This document shows positions 1 through 9,553 of a stretch of 58,260 bases of DNA, in pieces. The notes beneath the pieces were generated by a model. The model searched no databases and was not told the DNA's origin. It saw only the letters and a program-made list of their open reading frames with translations. The stretch lies in the NCBI GenBank assembly GCA_021809365.1, contig JAKBAC010000004.1, positions 1 through 58,260 on the forward strand, read 5' to 3'. The number at the start of each line of letters is the position of its first letter. The first letter of the stretch is position 1. Position numbers and translations under genes: made by a program. Origin of the DNA: Planctomycetota bacterium (GTDB lineage Bacteria > Planctomycetota > Phycisphaerae > WQYP01).

Positions 1-117
1 TAAATGCCGGCGCTTCGGGAAGGGTTTATCCTGAAAACTCGCACCCCGGACCCCTGGTTCGGATTTATTGCCACGCCGTGTGAATGGATGGTTTTTGCGC
101 ACTGTCGCATACGCCAC

Positions 118-147
118 TTGATTATGGTAGGCTTCTATCCGTAGAAT
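118..147 (+). promoter_or_regulatory. Possible sigma70-type promoter of clpC
   Basis: TTGATT (118-123) and TAGAAT (142-147) are separated by 18 nt and lie about 55 nt before the clpC start. The match is moderate and the assignment is inference only. No CIRCE or CtsR-type operator was noticed in the 200 nt available upstream. Confidence 0.3.
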
Positions 148-200
148 TCACCGGGTTGTAAATATCCGCCGATGGTGCGGATGGCTTCCCAGGAGTATAT

Positions 201-2702
201 ATGTACGAACGTTTTACTGATCGCGCCCGCAAAGTCATGGCCCTGGCCAACCAGGAGGCTCAGAGATTTAACCATGAATACATTGGAACCGAGCATATTC
301 TGCTGGGTCTGGTGAAGGAAGGGTCCGGTGTCGGCGCTACGGTTCTTAAGAATCTGGATATTGATTTACGCAAAGTGCGGCTGGAAGTTGAAAAGCTGGT
401 CAAGAGCGGCCCCGATATGGTGACGATGGGCAAATTGCCGCAGACGCCGCGGGCTAAAAAAGTGATCGAATATGCCATCGAAGAGGCCCGTACGCTGGGC
501 CACAATTATGTCGGCACGGAGCATCTGCTGCTGGGGCTGCTGCGTGAACGCGACGGCGTGGCGGCGCAGGTGCTCATGAATTTGGGCATGAAACTTGAAG
601 AAGTCCGCGAGGAAGTACTGAACCTGCTGGGGGCCGGTGTGGAAAGCGAAGGCACCAGCGAAAATAAGGAAGGCAAGTCCAAATCCCGCACGCCCGCATT
701 GGATTCCTTTGGCCGCGATCTGACGGAACTGGCTCGTGAGGGTACGCTGGACCCGGTCATTGGCCGAAACAATGAAATTGAGCGTGTGATCCAGATTCTC
801 TGCCGGCGCACCAAGAATAATCCCGTTCTGCTGGGCGAAGCCGGCGTGGGAAAGACGGCGATTGTGGAAGGTCTGGCGCAGAAAATCATCAGCAACGATG
901 TGCCGGAGATTCTGGTTGACAAACGGATCGTTGTATTGGATCTGGCGATGATGGTCGCCGGGACCAAATACCGCGGTCAGTTTGAAGAGCGCATCAAGGC
1001 CGTGATGAACGAAGTCCGCCGCGCCAAGAATGTCATATTGTTTATTGATGAATTGCATACTCTGGTCGGCGCGGGCGGCGCGGAGGGTGCCATTGACGCC
1101 AGCAACGTGCTCAAGCCGTCGCTGGCCCGCGGAGAAATTCAGGTCATTGGTGCCACCACGCTCGATGAATACCGCAAATATGTGGAAAAGGACGGCGCTC
1201 TTGAACGGCGGTTCCAGACGGTGATCGTCGAGCCACCGAGCAAAGAAGAGGCCTTGGATATTCTTCGCGGCCTGCGTGACCGCTATGAAGCGCACCATCG
1301 GGTGCAGATCAGCGAAGAGGCTTTGCGCTCGGCGGTGGAGCTTTCCACCCGTTACATCACCGGTCGTTGTCTGCCCGACAAGGCCATTGATGTTATTGAT
1401 GAGGCGGGTGCCCGCGTGCGTCTGAAGAGCATGACCAAACCGCCCAATCTCACGGCGATTCAGGAGCAGATTGAACGGTTGACCATTGAAAAAGATGAGG
1501 CTGTGAAAAATGCGGATTATGAGCGCGCCGCCGAGCTGCGCGATCAGGCCGAGTCGCTGCGGCACAAGAAGGATGAAGAGCAGAAGAAATGGCGTGAACA
1601 GGCCAAGGAAGTCGATGGCGTGGTGGATGAGGAAATTATTGCTGAAGTGGTCAGCAAAATGACCGGCGTGCCGCTGACCCGTCTGGAAAAGGCGGAGGCT
1701 TCGCGCTTGCTGGAGCTGGAATCCGAATTGCATCGGCGGGTCATCAGTCAGGATGACGCCATCAAGGCCGTAGCGCGCTCCATTCGCCGCGCCCGATCTG
1801 GTTTGAAAGATCCGAATCGGCCGGTGGGCACGTTCCTGTTCCTGGGGCCGTCGGGTGTCGGCAAGACATTGCTGTCCAAGGCGATCGCCGAATTCATGTT
1901 CGGAAATGAAGCCTCGCTGATTCAAATTGACATGTCGGAGTACATGGAAAAGCACAATGTCAGCCGGCTGGTCGGCGCGCCTCCGGGCTATGTCGGATAT
2001 GAGGAAGGCGGACAGCTCAGCGAACGCATCCGCCGCAAGCCGTATGCGGTTGTGCTGCTGGATGAAATTGAAAAAGCGCACCCCGATGTGTTTAACATGC
2101 TCCTGCAGATCATGGAAGAAGGCCGCCTCACCGACAACGTCGGTCGGCAGGTTGATTTCAAAAACATCGTTCTGATTATGACCAGCAACATCGGTGCCGA
2201 TCTGATCAAGAGCGGTGGCATTCAGGGTTTCGGTTACGGCAAACGCGATCTGGATCAAAATTTTGAACAGATGAAGCGCGGACTGCTGCGGGAAGTGGAA
2301 AAAGTGTTCCGTCCTGAGTTCATCAACCGGCTCGATGATACGATCATCTTCCGCCCGCTAAGCAAGGATGATCTGTATTCCATCATTGACATTGAAATCA
2401 AAAAGGTGACCAAACGTCTGATTGACCAGGGAATCAATCTGGAAACGTCACAGGAAGCGCGCGATTTCCTGATTGAAAAGGGATACAACCCGGACTTCGG
2501 CGCGCGGCCTTTACGCCGCGCCATTGAACAGTTTGTGGAAGACCCGCTGTCCGAATCCATTTTGCGTGGTGAATACAAACAGATGGCGGCGGTTAAAATT
2601 GACCGTGACGGCGATGCTCTGCGGTTTACCGGAATACCCAAACATCAGGAACCGGTCGCCGCCGCGGCGGGTGCCGGTGCCAGTGGCGCGGTTGCAACCT
2701 GA
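201..2702 (+). CDS. clpC: ATP-dependent Clp protease ATP-binding subunit ClpC
   Basis: Hsp100/Clp AAA+ unfoldase that feeds proteins to the ClpP peptidase in the cytoplasm. The 833 residues show the full ClpC order: two N-terminal Clp repeats (about 1-140, each with an EHxLLGLL motif), first AAA+ module with Walker A GEAGVGKT at about 212-219, a UVR-type coiled-coil segment (about 427-460), and second AAA+ module with Walker A GPSGVGKT at about 549-556. The UVR motif separates ClpC from ClpA and ClpB. The start is supported by AGGAG 5 nt upstream. The tail ends in an Ala/Gly-rich stretch after the conserved C-terminal domain. It leads a same-strand run with panB, lpxB and htrA; clpP is not in the window. 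Identification is secure. Confidence 0.97.
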   Translation: MYERFTDRARKVMALANQEAQRFNHEYIGTEHILLGLVKEGSGVGATVLKNLDIDLRKVRLEVEKLVKSGPDMVTMGKLPQTPRAKKVIEYAIEEARTLGHNYVGTEHLLLGLLRERDGVAAQVLMNLGMKLEEVREEVLNLLGAGVESEGTSENKEGKSKSRTPALDSFGRDLTELAREGTLDPVIGRNNEIERVIQILCRRTKNNPVLLGEAGVGKTAIVEGLAQKIISNDVPEILVDKRIVVLDLAMMVAGTKYRGQFEERIKAVMNEVRRAKNVILFIDELHTLVGAGGAEGAIDASNVLKPSLARGEIQVIGATTLDEYRKYVEKDGALERRFQTVIVEPPSKEEALDILRGLRDRYEAHHRVQISEEALRSAVELSTRYITGRCLPDKAIDVIDEAGARVRLKSMTKPPNLTAIQEQIERLTIEKDEAVKNADYERAAELRDQAESLRHKKDEEQKKWREQAKEVDGVVDEEIIAEVVSKMTGVPLTRLEKAEASRLLELESELHRRVISQDDAIKAVARSIRRARSGLKDPNRPVGTFLFLGPSGVGKTLLSKAIAEFMFGNEASLIQIDMSEYMEKHNVSRLVGAPPGYVGYEEGGQLSERIRRKPYAVVLLDEIEKAHPDVFNMLLQIMEEGRLTDNVGRQVDFKNIVLIMTSNIGADLIKSGGIQGFGYGKRDLDQNFEQMKRGLLREVEKVFRPEFINRLDDTIIFRPLSKDDLYSIIDIEIKKVTKRLIDQGINLETSQEARDFLIEKGYNPDFGARPLRRAIEQFVEDPLSESILRGEYKQMAAVKIDRDGDALRFTGIPKHQEPVAAAAGAGASGAVAT

Positions 2703-2711
2703 TCGCATCGG

Positions 2712-3587
2712 ATGGATGGAACTATGCCCGCACAACCGATTGACATAAGAGGCGAGGCGGATCCGCAAGCCCCGGGCGCGGCGCGGAAAATTACACTTGC
2801 CACCTTGAACGTCATGCGGCAGGAGCGGCAGCCGATCGCCATGCTGACATGTTACGATTATCCCACGGCAAAAATTCTGGCCAATAGCGGCGTGCCCATT
2901 TTGCTGGTGGGGGATTCCGCCGCCACAACGGTTCTCGGTGAGGCCTCCACAATTCACGCCACCATGGATTTTATGGTGCTGTTGACCCGTGCGGTGCGGC
3001 GCGGCGCGCCGGATGTGTTTGTGATGGCCGACATGCCGTTCGCCAGTTATGCCACGGAGGAATCGGCTGTCGCCAATGGTCGGCGCTTCCTGACTGAGGC
3101 GGGCGCGGACGGCGTGAAGTTGGAATGCGATGGGCGTCATGAAGGGATCGTGCGGGCAATGGCGTTGGCGGGTATCCCGGTGTGCGCGCATCTGGGATTG
3201 TTGCCGCAGCGGGCGGCGCAGCAGGGGGGGTACCGGTATCAGGGCCGCACGCCACAGGAAGCGGATCGGCTGGTGTCGGAGGGCATTGCGATGGTCGCGG
3301 CCGGCGCGGCGATGTTATTGCTGGAAGCGGTGCCGGAGCGTGTGAGCCGGCGGATTGTCGAGCAGGTGGAATGCCCGGTATTGGGTTGCGGTGCCGGGCC
3401 AAGTTGTCATGGCCATGTGATGGTGTTGCATGATATGCTGGGTTTTAATGAAAGGCCGCCGCGGTTTGTGGAACGCTTTGGCGATATTCCCGGCGCGATA
3501 GCGGCGGCGGCGCGGGCGTATGTGCGGGCGGTGGAAACGCGCGAATATCCACAATTGCGGCATCAATACGGCGTCAAGGAGAAGTGA
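2712..3587 (+). CDS. panB: 3-methyl-2-oxobutanoate hydroxymethyltransferase
   Basis: First committed enzyme of pantothenate (coenzyme A) synthesis: it transfers a hydroxymethyl group from methylene-tetrahydrofolate to 2-oxoisovalerate, giving ketopantoate. The sequence carries the PanB signatures: MLTCYDYPTA near the N-terminus, the Mg-binding VGDSA, MADMPF, GVKLECD (catalytic Lys/Glu region), a GGYRYQGRT segment and LLEAVPE. Its 291 residues are slightly longer than usual because of a 25-30-residue N-terminal extension. A second ATG 12 nt downstream (2724) has a slightly better upstream purine stretch and may be the true start. It begins 9 nt after clpC, so the two are probably co-transcribed. 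No panC or panD is nearby. Confidence 0.95.
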   Translation: MDGTMPAQPIDIRGEADPQAPGAARKITLATLNVMRQERQPIAMLTCYDYPTAKILANSGVPILLVGDSAATTVLGEASTIHATMDFMVLLTRAVRRGAPDVFVMADMPFASYATEESAVANGRRFLTEAGADGVKLECDGRHEGIVRAMALAGIPVCAHLGLLPQRAAQQGGYRYQGRTPQEADRLVSEGIAMVAAGAAMLLLEAVPERVSRRIVEQVECPVLGCGAGPSCHGHVMVLHDMLGFNERPPRFVERFGDIPGAIAAAARAYVRAVETREYPQLRHQYGVKEK

Positions 3588-3602
3588 CTTATCAATTCAC
3601 CG

Positions 3603-4745
3603 GTGTTTTTTCTATCCGCGGCCGAACACAGCGGTGACGCCCTGGGGGCCGCCCTGATAGAGGCTCTGCGCGGTGAATTTCCGGACGCCCGGTTCATCGG
3701 CATCGGTGGAGCGAAAATGGCCAAGGCCGGTTGTCGGCTGCTGGCGGATCCCACCAAAAATTCCGCCATGCTGTTGGGGGCGGCCTCGCAGGCGGGATAT
3801 TGGCTTGATGTACTGGCCCGCCTGAAGCGGGAATTGGCTCTGGACAAGCCCAGCGTGATGATTCCGATTGACTCTCCCACAGTGAATCTGCGTATTGCGC
3901 GATTAGGAAGGCGGATGGAAATTCCCGTCTGTTACTATGTGGCACCGCAGCTTTGGGCGTGGGCACCGTGGCGAATTAAGACGGTACGCGCAACGGTCAA
4001 TACGCTCTGCTGCGTGCTGCCGTTTGAGCAAAATTATTTTGGTCAACAGGGTGTGCCGACGGTTTACGTGGGGCATCCATTGTTCGATCCGCCGGGCAAC
4101 GGGGTAGATACCGATCCGGAAAAACTCAAATCACCGTTGCCCAAGGCACCGGTGCGGCTGGCTTTGTTGCCCGGTTCGCGCCGGGCGGAAATTGCCGCCA
4201 ATCTTCCGCCGATGCTGGAAACTTTTCTGGCCATGCGCGGGCGCTTTGCGGGAATTGCGGCGGTGGCCGCGGCGGCGGATGAGGAACGGGCATGGCAGAT
4301 ACGCAATTATCTGCCCCGATATGGCGCTAAAATCGACGTCCGTGTCGGTGACTCCGATGCCATTATCCGCTGGGCTGATCTGGTCTTAACGTGCAGCGGC
4401 ACCGCGACATTGCAGATCGCGCGGCACCACAAACCCATGATTGTGATCTACCGCCTGGCGTGGTGGAAGTGGAATCTGGTGGGGCGGTTTCTCATCCAGA
4501 GCAAGTTTCTTTGTCTGGTCAATATTTTGGCGGATCGGGAGATGGTGCCCGAGTTTATGCCGTTTTACGGATCGACCGAACCATTGATTGCCGCCACCGC
4601 TGATCTGTTGAGCCATTCGGAAAAAAGGGAGGCTATGACACGCGACCTGGCCGAGCTTACCGCACCGATGGCCGCGGTATCGGATCAGATGCCCGCGGCG
4701 CGGCGGGTGGCGTTGGAAGTTGCGCGGCTCATGGTGACACGGTAA
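3603..4745 (+). CDS. lpxB: Lipid-A-disaccharide synthase
   Basis: GT19 glycosyltransferase that condenses UDP-2,3-diacylglucosamine with lipid X to form the lipid A disaccharide at the inner membrane. Visible LpxB features are the N-terminal AAEHSGD (family AGExSGD), IGIGGAKM, the IDSPTVNLRIA motif, YYVAPQLWAW, YVGHPLFD, LLPGSRRAEI and a GTATLQIA segment near the C-terminus. Length is 380 residues, normal for the family. The start is unusual: the first conventional in-frame codon after the upstream stop is GTG 3603, but the good ribosome site AAGGAG (3576-3581) is 21 nt away and ideally spaced for a non-standard ATC at 3591. It shows the organism makes, or descends from makers of, lipid A. 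Confidence 0.95.
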   Translation: MFFLSAAEHSGDALGAALIEALRGEFPDARFIGIGGAKMAKAGCRLLADPTKNSAMLLGAASQAGYWLDVLARLKRELALDKPSVMIPIDSPTVNLRIARLGRRMEIPVCYYVAPQLWAWAPWRIKTVRATVNTLCCVLPFEQNYFGQQGVPTVYVGHPLFDPPGNGVDTDPEKLKSPLPKAPVRLALLPGSRRAEIAANLPPMLETFLAMRGRFAGIAAVAAAADEERAWQIRNYLPRYGAKIDVRVGDSDAIIRWADLVLTCSGTATLQIARHHKPMIVIYRLAWWKWNLVGRFLIQSKFLCLVNILADREMVPEFMPFYGSTEPLIAATADLLSHSEKREAMTRDLAELTAPMAAVSDQMPAARRVALEVARLMVTR

Positions 4746-4899
4746 GAATTATATTGTGTTCATGTGTAGGGGTTTGCCGACCGGTGGCAACGTAGTAAGT
4801 GAAGGCACGATTGCCGTGATGCGGATAGCGGAAAATCGCATCGGCAATGGCAATAAAGTTCCGGGTGGAACGTTGGAAATATTACGGAGTTGGTTGTCT

Positions 4900-6486
4900 A
4901 TGAACAATACGAAACATGATTTGAAGAGTCGCTCACAACTTGTTGCGGTGGCCGCCGCTGTGACAATGGCGGCATCGTTCGGGCTGGTGGCCATGGGCAT
5001 ATTTGGTGGTTCCCATGTTGCGCAAGCCGATGAGAATTCCAAGGCTCCGGCGATCAATCCCCAGGCCACGGCCTTTGCCAATCAGCTTTCTGATGCGTTT
5101 GAAGCGGTGGACAAGGCTGATCGCAATGCGGTGGTCAATATCCATGTTATCAAGGAAATACCGCAGTCGCAGGGAATTAATCCCGGTGGTCCCATGCAGT
5201 TGCCACCCGGATTTCGCAAGATGCTGCCGCCGGGCGCATTTCCGCTGGTGCCGTCGAATCCGGGGCCGGAAAAGCTTTTTGGCACGGGCAGTGGCGTGAT
5301 TATTTCTTCCAACGGTTACATTGTCACCAATAACCATGTCGTCAGCGACGCCACCAAAATTACCGTAACGCTTGCCGATCATCGCCGTTTCAAGGGTACC
5401 GTTGTGGGTACCGACCCGAAGTCCGATCTGGCGGTTGTGAAGATCGCGGCGAAAAATCTTCCGTTTCTCACTTTTGCCAATTCAGACAATGTGCGTGTCG
5501 GACAATGGGTGATCGCCATTGGCTCGCCGTTCGGCTTCTCGCAAACCATGACGCAGGGAATTATTTCCGCCAAGGGCCGCACCGATGTCAATATCATTGC
5601 CGAGAATAATCCCAAGCTGGCGGGCCTAACTTATTCGGATTATCTCCAGACGGATGCGGCGATTAACCCCGGAAATTCCGGCGGGCCACTGCTGAATCTT
5701 AATGGCCAAGTCGTTGGAATCAATGCCGCCATCGCCACCAGTACCGGTTCGTTTAACGGCATCGGCTTTTCGATTCCTTCCAATGAGGTAACGTATGTCA
5801 CCCATGCCCTTATTAAATATGGCAAGGTGGTTCGTGGCTATCTCGGTGTCACGATTGCCGATGTGCGGCACAGTGCGGTGGAAAAAACCGCCCGCAGCTT
5901 CGGGTATGACCATCTGCACGGCGTATTGGTGGAGCAGGTGTGGCCTGATTCGCCCGGTGCCAAAGGTGGTTTGAAGGCGGGCGATATTGTCACAGAAATT
6001 AACCATGTGAAGGTTCGCACCATGAACCAGTTGCGCGATACCATTGCTGAAACGCAACCCGGAAAGAGCGTGACGCTCGGTATCTTCCGGCGTGGAAAAA
6101 TGATCAGTCTGGCCTTTCCCGTGGGCACGCAGCCAGCCAGTATCAACCAATTGACCATGGGGGGAATCAGTGGGGAACAGCCGGGTGTGGCCGAATCCAA
6201 GAGCCTGGGAGTAACTGTGTCCAGCGTCAGTTCCGAGATCGCCAAGCGGTATCACCTCACCAAGCCGGAAGGTGTGATGGTCAGCCACGTTGATCCCAAT
6301 GGCGTGGCCGCGGGTGCCGGTGTAAATCCGGGCGATATTATTTTGCGGGTGCAGGGGCAAAAGATTACTTCAGTTGCTGAATTTAAGGCGGCGCTGAAAA
6401 AGGTGAATCTGGCAACAGGTGTACGCATGTATCTGCGTGGCGCGGATGGTTCAGAGCGTTTTGTGTTTGTGCAGCAGGATAATTAA
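4900..6486 (+). CDS. DegP/HtrA-family periplasmic serine protease
   Basis: Envelope protease/chaperone of the S1C family. After an N-terminal hydrophobic export or anchor segment (about residues 13-38) comes a trypsin-like domain with the triad His146 (TNNHVV), Asp176 (SDLAVV) and Ser260 (GNSGGPLL), then two PDZ domains (about 300-390 and 430-525). Its 528 residues match the two-PDZ DegP/DegQ class. ATG 4900 is chosen because ACGGAG lies about 10 nt upstream and the signal segment follows directly; the frame stays open upstream to 4756 but that part looks non-coding. It is the last gene of the clpC-panB-lpxB run and is followed by a strong terminator. Exact subtype (DegP, DegQ or MucD) cannot be told. 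Confidence 0.95.
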   Translation: MNNTKHDLKSRSQLVAVAAAVTMAASFGLVAMGIFGGSHVAQADENSKAPAINPQATAFANQLSDAFEAVDKADRNAVVNIHVIKEIPQSQGINPGGPMQLPPGFRKMLPPGAFPLVPSNPGPEKLFGTGSGVIISSNGYIVTNNHVVSDATKITVTLADHRRFKGTVVGTDPKSDLAVVKIAAKNLPFLTFANSDNVRVGQWVIAIGSPFGFSQTMTQGIISAKGRTDVNIIAENNPKLAGLTYSDYLQTDAAINPGNSGGPLLNLNGQVVGINAAIATSTGSFNGIGFSIPSNEVTYVTHALIKYGKVVRGYLGVTIADVRHSAVEKTARSFGYDHLHGVLVEQVWPDSPGAKGGLKAGDIVTEINHVKVRTMNQLRDTIAETQPGKSVTLGIFRRGKMISLAFPVGTQPASINQLTMGGISGEQPGVAESKSLGVTVSSVSSEIAKRYHLTKPEGVMVSHVDPNGVAAGAGVNPGDIILRVQGQKITSVAEFKAALKKVNLATGVRMYLRGADGSERFVFVQQDN

Positions 6487-6514
6487 CGATTTTCATGGCT
6501 TCTCCTTCTCCCTC

Positions 6515-6552
6515 GTGCCTCGGAGCAACTCCCGCTCCGAGGCACTTTTTTT
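6515..6552 (+). terminator. Rho-independent terminator after htrA
   Basis: A perfect 12-bp stem (GTGCCTCGGAGC at 6515-6526 with GCTCCGAGGCAC at 6534-6545) closes a 7-nt loop and is followed by seven T residues. It ends the clpC-panB-lpxB-htrA run. Confidence 0.93.
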
Positions 6553-6797
6553 GCGCTGTTGAAAATGAAAACTGCGTCGCGCTGCAGCATATCGCGCTAC
6601 AGAAGATCATGGGCAAGACTCGTAATGTCTTATAACAAGTGCGTTCATGGCATTCTTTGCGGCTTGGATGCAAAAATAATTTATTTTTTCAAGTTTTTTT
6701 TGCAATCTTTCACGCCACGCACTACACTTGTTGTCGGTTGAGAGAGACCCGCTGTGGGGATCCTCAAAGTAACATAAACTGCCTTAGGAGTTATTTT
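6553..6797. other. Gene-free spacer between htrA terminator and PEP-CTERM-like gene
   Basis: No coding sequence is seen. The second half is strongly A/T-rich (6672-6712, T-runs and an AATAAT patch), which may act as an UP element or curved DNA ahead of the promoter at 6700-6728. Confidence 0.5.
6700..6728 (+). promoter_or_regulatory. Promoter of the PEP-CTERM-like gene
   Basis: TTGCAA (6700-6705) and TACACT (6723-6728) are spaced by exactly 17 nt and are preceded by an A/T-rich tract. Transcription would start near 6735, giving a leader of about 60 nt before the start codon. Confidence 0.5.
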
Positions 6798-7466
6798 ATG
6801 GCAATGGGCAAGATCATCGGTGTTGGCGCGGCGTTAGCCGCAAGTGTGATTGTGGCTGGATTGGCGAATGCCAATACCACGACGCCACAGGCGATTGCGT
6901 ATGGGCCGGGGTTAGCTCCGGAGACCAATCCGTTTTCCATCGGCTTGGCTTTCAATCAATTTAACGCCAGTCTCGGCACTCTGACCGGTGTCACGATCAC
7001 AATCAGCGACAACAGTTCCGGCACGGTCAACGTTACAAACAACTCACCCAGTCAATCTTCATACACTATCAGCCTCGGCGAACAATTAAGCCTCAAAGAT
7101 CCAAGCAACAACGCTTTGGCCAGCTATCTGGATCAATCTTCATCGCAAAATCAGACAATCAATGCGGGCGATAATCAGACCATTACCGCCAACGCCAGCG
7201 GTACCAGTACTCCTGTCACGATCAACTCCAATTTATCAGAGTTTATCGGCGCAGGCACGATTACACTCACACTGGGAGGCTCTGGCGTGGCGCTCGTGAG
7301 CGGTGCAACTCCTTACTCGGCGGTCACCAATTCCACCAGCGATGGCGAAGTCACGGCGGTGTACGATTACACCCCGGTACCCTCGCCCGGCAGCGGCTTG
7401 CTCTTGTTTGCCGGAGCCATGGCTGTGGTTGGCGGCATGACGCTTCGGCGTCGCGTGGTTCGCTAA
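6798..7466 (+). CDS. Secreted protein with choice-of-anchor E-like domain and PEP-CTERM-type tail
   Basis: The 222-residue product has an N-terminal signal peptide (hydrophobic GVGAALAASVIVAG, likely cleaved after ANA), a Ser/Thr/Asn-rich beta domain, and a C-terminal sorting signal: VPSPGSG, a hydrophobic segment, then RRR. The passage around FNASLGTLTGVTITIS resembles the choice-of-anchor E domain (FxxxLGTLTGVxLTLSG), which pairs with PEP-CTERM anchors. PEP-CTERM proteins are processed by exosortase and end up at the surface; the exact PEP triad is here PSP. The start is fixed by TTAGGAG 7 nt upstream. The gene is monocistronic, with its own promoter and terminator. Its specific role is unknown. 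Confidence 0.85.
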   Translation: MAMGKIIGVGAALAASVIVAGLANANTTTPQAIAYGPGLAPETNPFSIGLAFNQFNASLGTLTGVTITISDNSSGTVNVTNNSPSQSSYTISLGEQLSLKDPSNNALASYLDQSSSQNQTINAGDNQTITANASGTSTPVTINSNLSEFIGAGTITLTLGGSGVALVSGATPYSAVTNSTSDGEVTAVYDYTPVPSPGSGLLLFAGAMAVVGGMTLRRRVVR

Positions 7467-7499
7467 CCAGCGTAATCGGAATATCAATTCAACTTAGCC

Positions 7500-7532
7500 A
7501 AACGGAGCGGTTTATTTCGCTCCGTTTTTTTT
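7500..7532 (+). terminator. Rho-independent terminator of the PEP-CTERM-like gene
   Basis: AAACGGAGCG (7500-7509) pairs fully with CGCTCCGTTT (7518-7527) around an 8-nt loop; the right arm runs into a tract of eight T residues (7525-7532). Confidence 0.93.
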
Positions 7533-7959
7533 ATTGCGCGGTCGCCAATCGGGCGAACGGCTTTTGTCGGGCATTCCCGGATTATCCCGTGTAATTGAAT
7601 CGCGAAATGCGGGAATCTCCTCGCGGCGGCTCAATGCCGCCGGCTAAGTAATGGTTAACTCCTAACTCCTAACTTCTGCGTTCTTGCGCCCGTGTCGTTC
7701 GTTGTTGCTCGTTGTTCATTGCCTCCGTCCCCGCTCCCATGAGCACCGTCATAGCAATGCGGTGCCGTGGAGTTTCGCAGGGAGCGTAACGGCACCGGGT
7801 TATCACCACGGTGCTCTGGGGAGAAACTATATGAGGTATCGGTAACCCGCATAAACTGTCGCGCACCCTGGTTCTTACTTGGTTCTTACTTGGACTGGCA
7901 GGAATCTTCGCGGCACACTAACATGGCAATCGTTTTATTGCTCGGAAAGGATTGCGTAT
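7533..7959. other. Gene-free region with repeat fragments before gnd
   Basis: No coding sequence is recognised. It holds a short repeat-family fragment (7656-7700, TAACTCC twice, then TCTGCGTTCTTGCGCCC, which matches 57914-57930 at 16 of 17 positions), nested inverted repeats (7741-7816), and a tandem 11-mer GGTTCTTACTT (7870-7880, 7881-7891) shortly upstream of gnd. The gnd promoter is not obvious; TTGGAC at 7890 is a weak -35 candidate. Confidence 0.5.
7741..7816. repeat. Nested inverted repeats (hairpin-within-hairpin)
   Basis: Outer arms GAGCACCGT (7741-7749) and ACGGTGCTC (7808-7816) are perfect complements. Inner arms CGGTGCCGT (7760-7768) and ACGGCACCG (7789-7797) are also perfect complements and are themselves variants of the outer arms. 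Function unknown. Confidence 0.75.
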
Positions 7960-9468
7960 ATGCCGGAAACAGGAATCGCACAAGTCGGGTTAATTGGTCT
8001 TGCGGTCATGGGGAAAAATCTGGCCCTGAACATTGCCGATCATGGTTTTAACATTGCGGTGTTCAATCGCACCACTGCCGTGACGCAGGAATTTATAAAG
8101 GAAAATCCATCCACTCCGGGGAAACTGGTGGGGTGTGAATCACTGACGGATTTTGTGTTGGCCATCAAAAAGCCGCGTGTGATTATTATTCTTGTGAAAG
8201 CCGGGCCTGCGGTGGATGCGGTTACAGAGCAGCTTATTGCCGCGGGGCTGGACAAGAATGATATTGTCGTGGATGCCGGGAACAGTCTTTGGACTGATAC
8301 GATTCGCCGGGAAAAACAATATGCCGAAAAGTTGAAATTCTTCGGTTCCGGCGTTTCCGGCGGTGAGCTGGGTGCCCGCTTCGGACCGTCGCTGATGCCG
8401 GGAGGGAATGCGGACTCATGGAAACACCTTGAGCCGATTTGGAAGGCCATTGCGGCCAAGGTGGACCCGGCTACGGGCAAGCCCATTGCCGGAGCGGCAC
8501 CTGGTAAACCCGTCGTGGGCGGAGAGCCATGTACCGCATACATGGGGCCCGACGGTGCCGGGCATTATGTCAAAATGGTTCACAACGGCATTGAATATGT
8601 CGATATGCAATTGATCAGCGAGGCGTATTATCTGCTGCGTCATCTGCTGAATCTCACATCACCGGAGTTAAGTGACATATTTGTGCGGTGGAATCAGACG
8701 GAATTGGATTCGTATCTGGTGGAAATCACCGCGGATATTCTGCGGCAGCGGGACCCGGCCAAACCGCGGAAATTTCTTGTCGACGGCATCCTTGATGCGG
8801 CGGGGCAGAAGGGAACCGGGAAATGGACTTCCACGAGTGCCTTGGACCTTGGGGTTCCGGCCAATGCCATTGCGGAAGCGGTGTTCGCCAGGTGCATGAG
8901 CGCATTAAAAGAAGAGCGCGTGGCCGCGTCGAAGAAACTGCGGGGGCCGAAGTTGGCCGGGAAAAAGTATGGCAAAGCATTGATTGAGGCCATTCGGCAG
9001 GCGCTGTTTTGCTCCAAGATTTGCGCCTACGCCCAGGGTTTCGAGCTGATGCGTCAGGCCCAGATGGAATATCATTGGAAATTTGATTTCGCCGCCATTG
9101 CCGGTATCTGGCGCGGCGGCTGCATTATTCGCGCTCGGTTCCTCCAGAAAATCACCGAAGCCTATCAACGTGATCCTGAACTTGTGAATCTGCTGATGGA
9201 TTCGTATTTTCGCAAACAGATCCAGAATGGGCAGGAACAGTGGCGGCATGTGGTGTCTCTGGCGGCGCAAAATGGAATCGCCGCTCCGGCCTTCATGGCG
9301 GCGCTGTCATATTATGATTCCTACCGTGCCGCGGTTTTGCCGGCCAGCCTGATTCAGGCACAGAGAGATTATTTTGGCGCGCACACCTACGAACGCGTGG
9401 ATCAGCCGCGTGGAAAGTTTTTCCATGTCGATTGGCCCGACGCCCGTCGGCCACAATTGGAGGCATAG
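7960..9468 (+). CDS. gnd: 6-phosphogluconate dehydrogenase, decarboxylating
   Basis: Oxidises 6-phosphogluconate to ribulose-5-phosphate and CO2 with NADP+ in the oxidative pentose phosphate pathway. It has the N-terminal nucleotide-binding motif [12 protein letters not shown], the VDAGNS strand, the signature around [13 protein letters not shown], and the catalytic KMVHNGIEY (Lys and Asn of the active site). The 502 residues exceed the usual 470-490, mainly through an insertion of about 18 residues (near [10 protein letters not shown]) just before [13 protein letters not shown] 7960 is chosen because GGAAAGG lies 9 nt upstream and the nucleotide-binding fold starts directly after it; the longer open frame from 7879 adds unconserved residues. 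Monocistronic; neighbouring MDR gene converges. Confidence 0.96.
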   Translation: MPETGIAQVGLIGLAVMGKNLALNIADHGFNIAVFNRTTAVTQEFIKENPSTPGKLVGCESLTDFVLAIKKPRVIIILVKAGPAVDAVTEQLIAAGLDKNDIVVDAGNSLWTDTIRREKQYAEKLKFFGSGVSGGELGARFGPSLMPGGNADSWKHLEPIWKAIAAKVDPATGKPIAGAAPGKPVVGGEPCTAYMGPDGAGHYVKMVHNGIEYVDMQLISEAYYLLRHLLNLTSPELSDIFVRWNQTELDSYLVEITADILRQRDPAKPRKFLVDGILDAAGQKGTGKWTSTSALDLGVPANAIAEAVFARCMSALKEERVAASKKLRGPKLAGKKYGKALIEAIRQALFCSKICAYAQGFELMRQAQMEYHWKFDFAAIAGIWRGGCIIRARFLQKITEAYQRDPELVNLLMDSYFRKQIQNGQEQWRHVVSLAAQNGIAAPAFMAALSYYDSYRAAVLPASLIQAQRDYFGAHTYERVDQPRGKFFHVDWPDARRPQLEA

Positions 9469-9553
9469 GCTTTAGTCCGGCAATAACTTTGTGCACGGTA
9501 TGACCAGCCGGAAATGCGCGTAGATGAATATCGGAGCACAATTACCAATCGTG

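Noticed and set aside
366..2258. Long minus-strand open frame (630 aa) opposite clpC
   Set aside because: It is the antisense shadow of clpC; composition rich in His, Phe, Gln and Arg and no recognisable domain or ribosome site.
2511..3191. Minus-strand frame of 226 aa across clpC/panB
   Set aside because: Antisense to two secure genes and without any recognisable motif.
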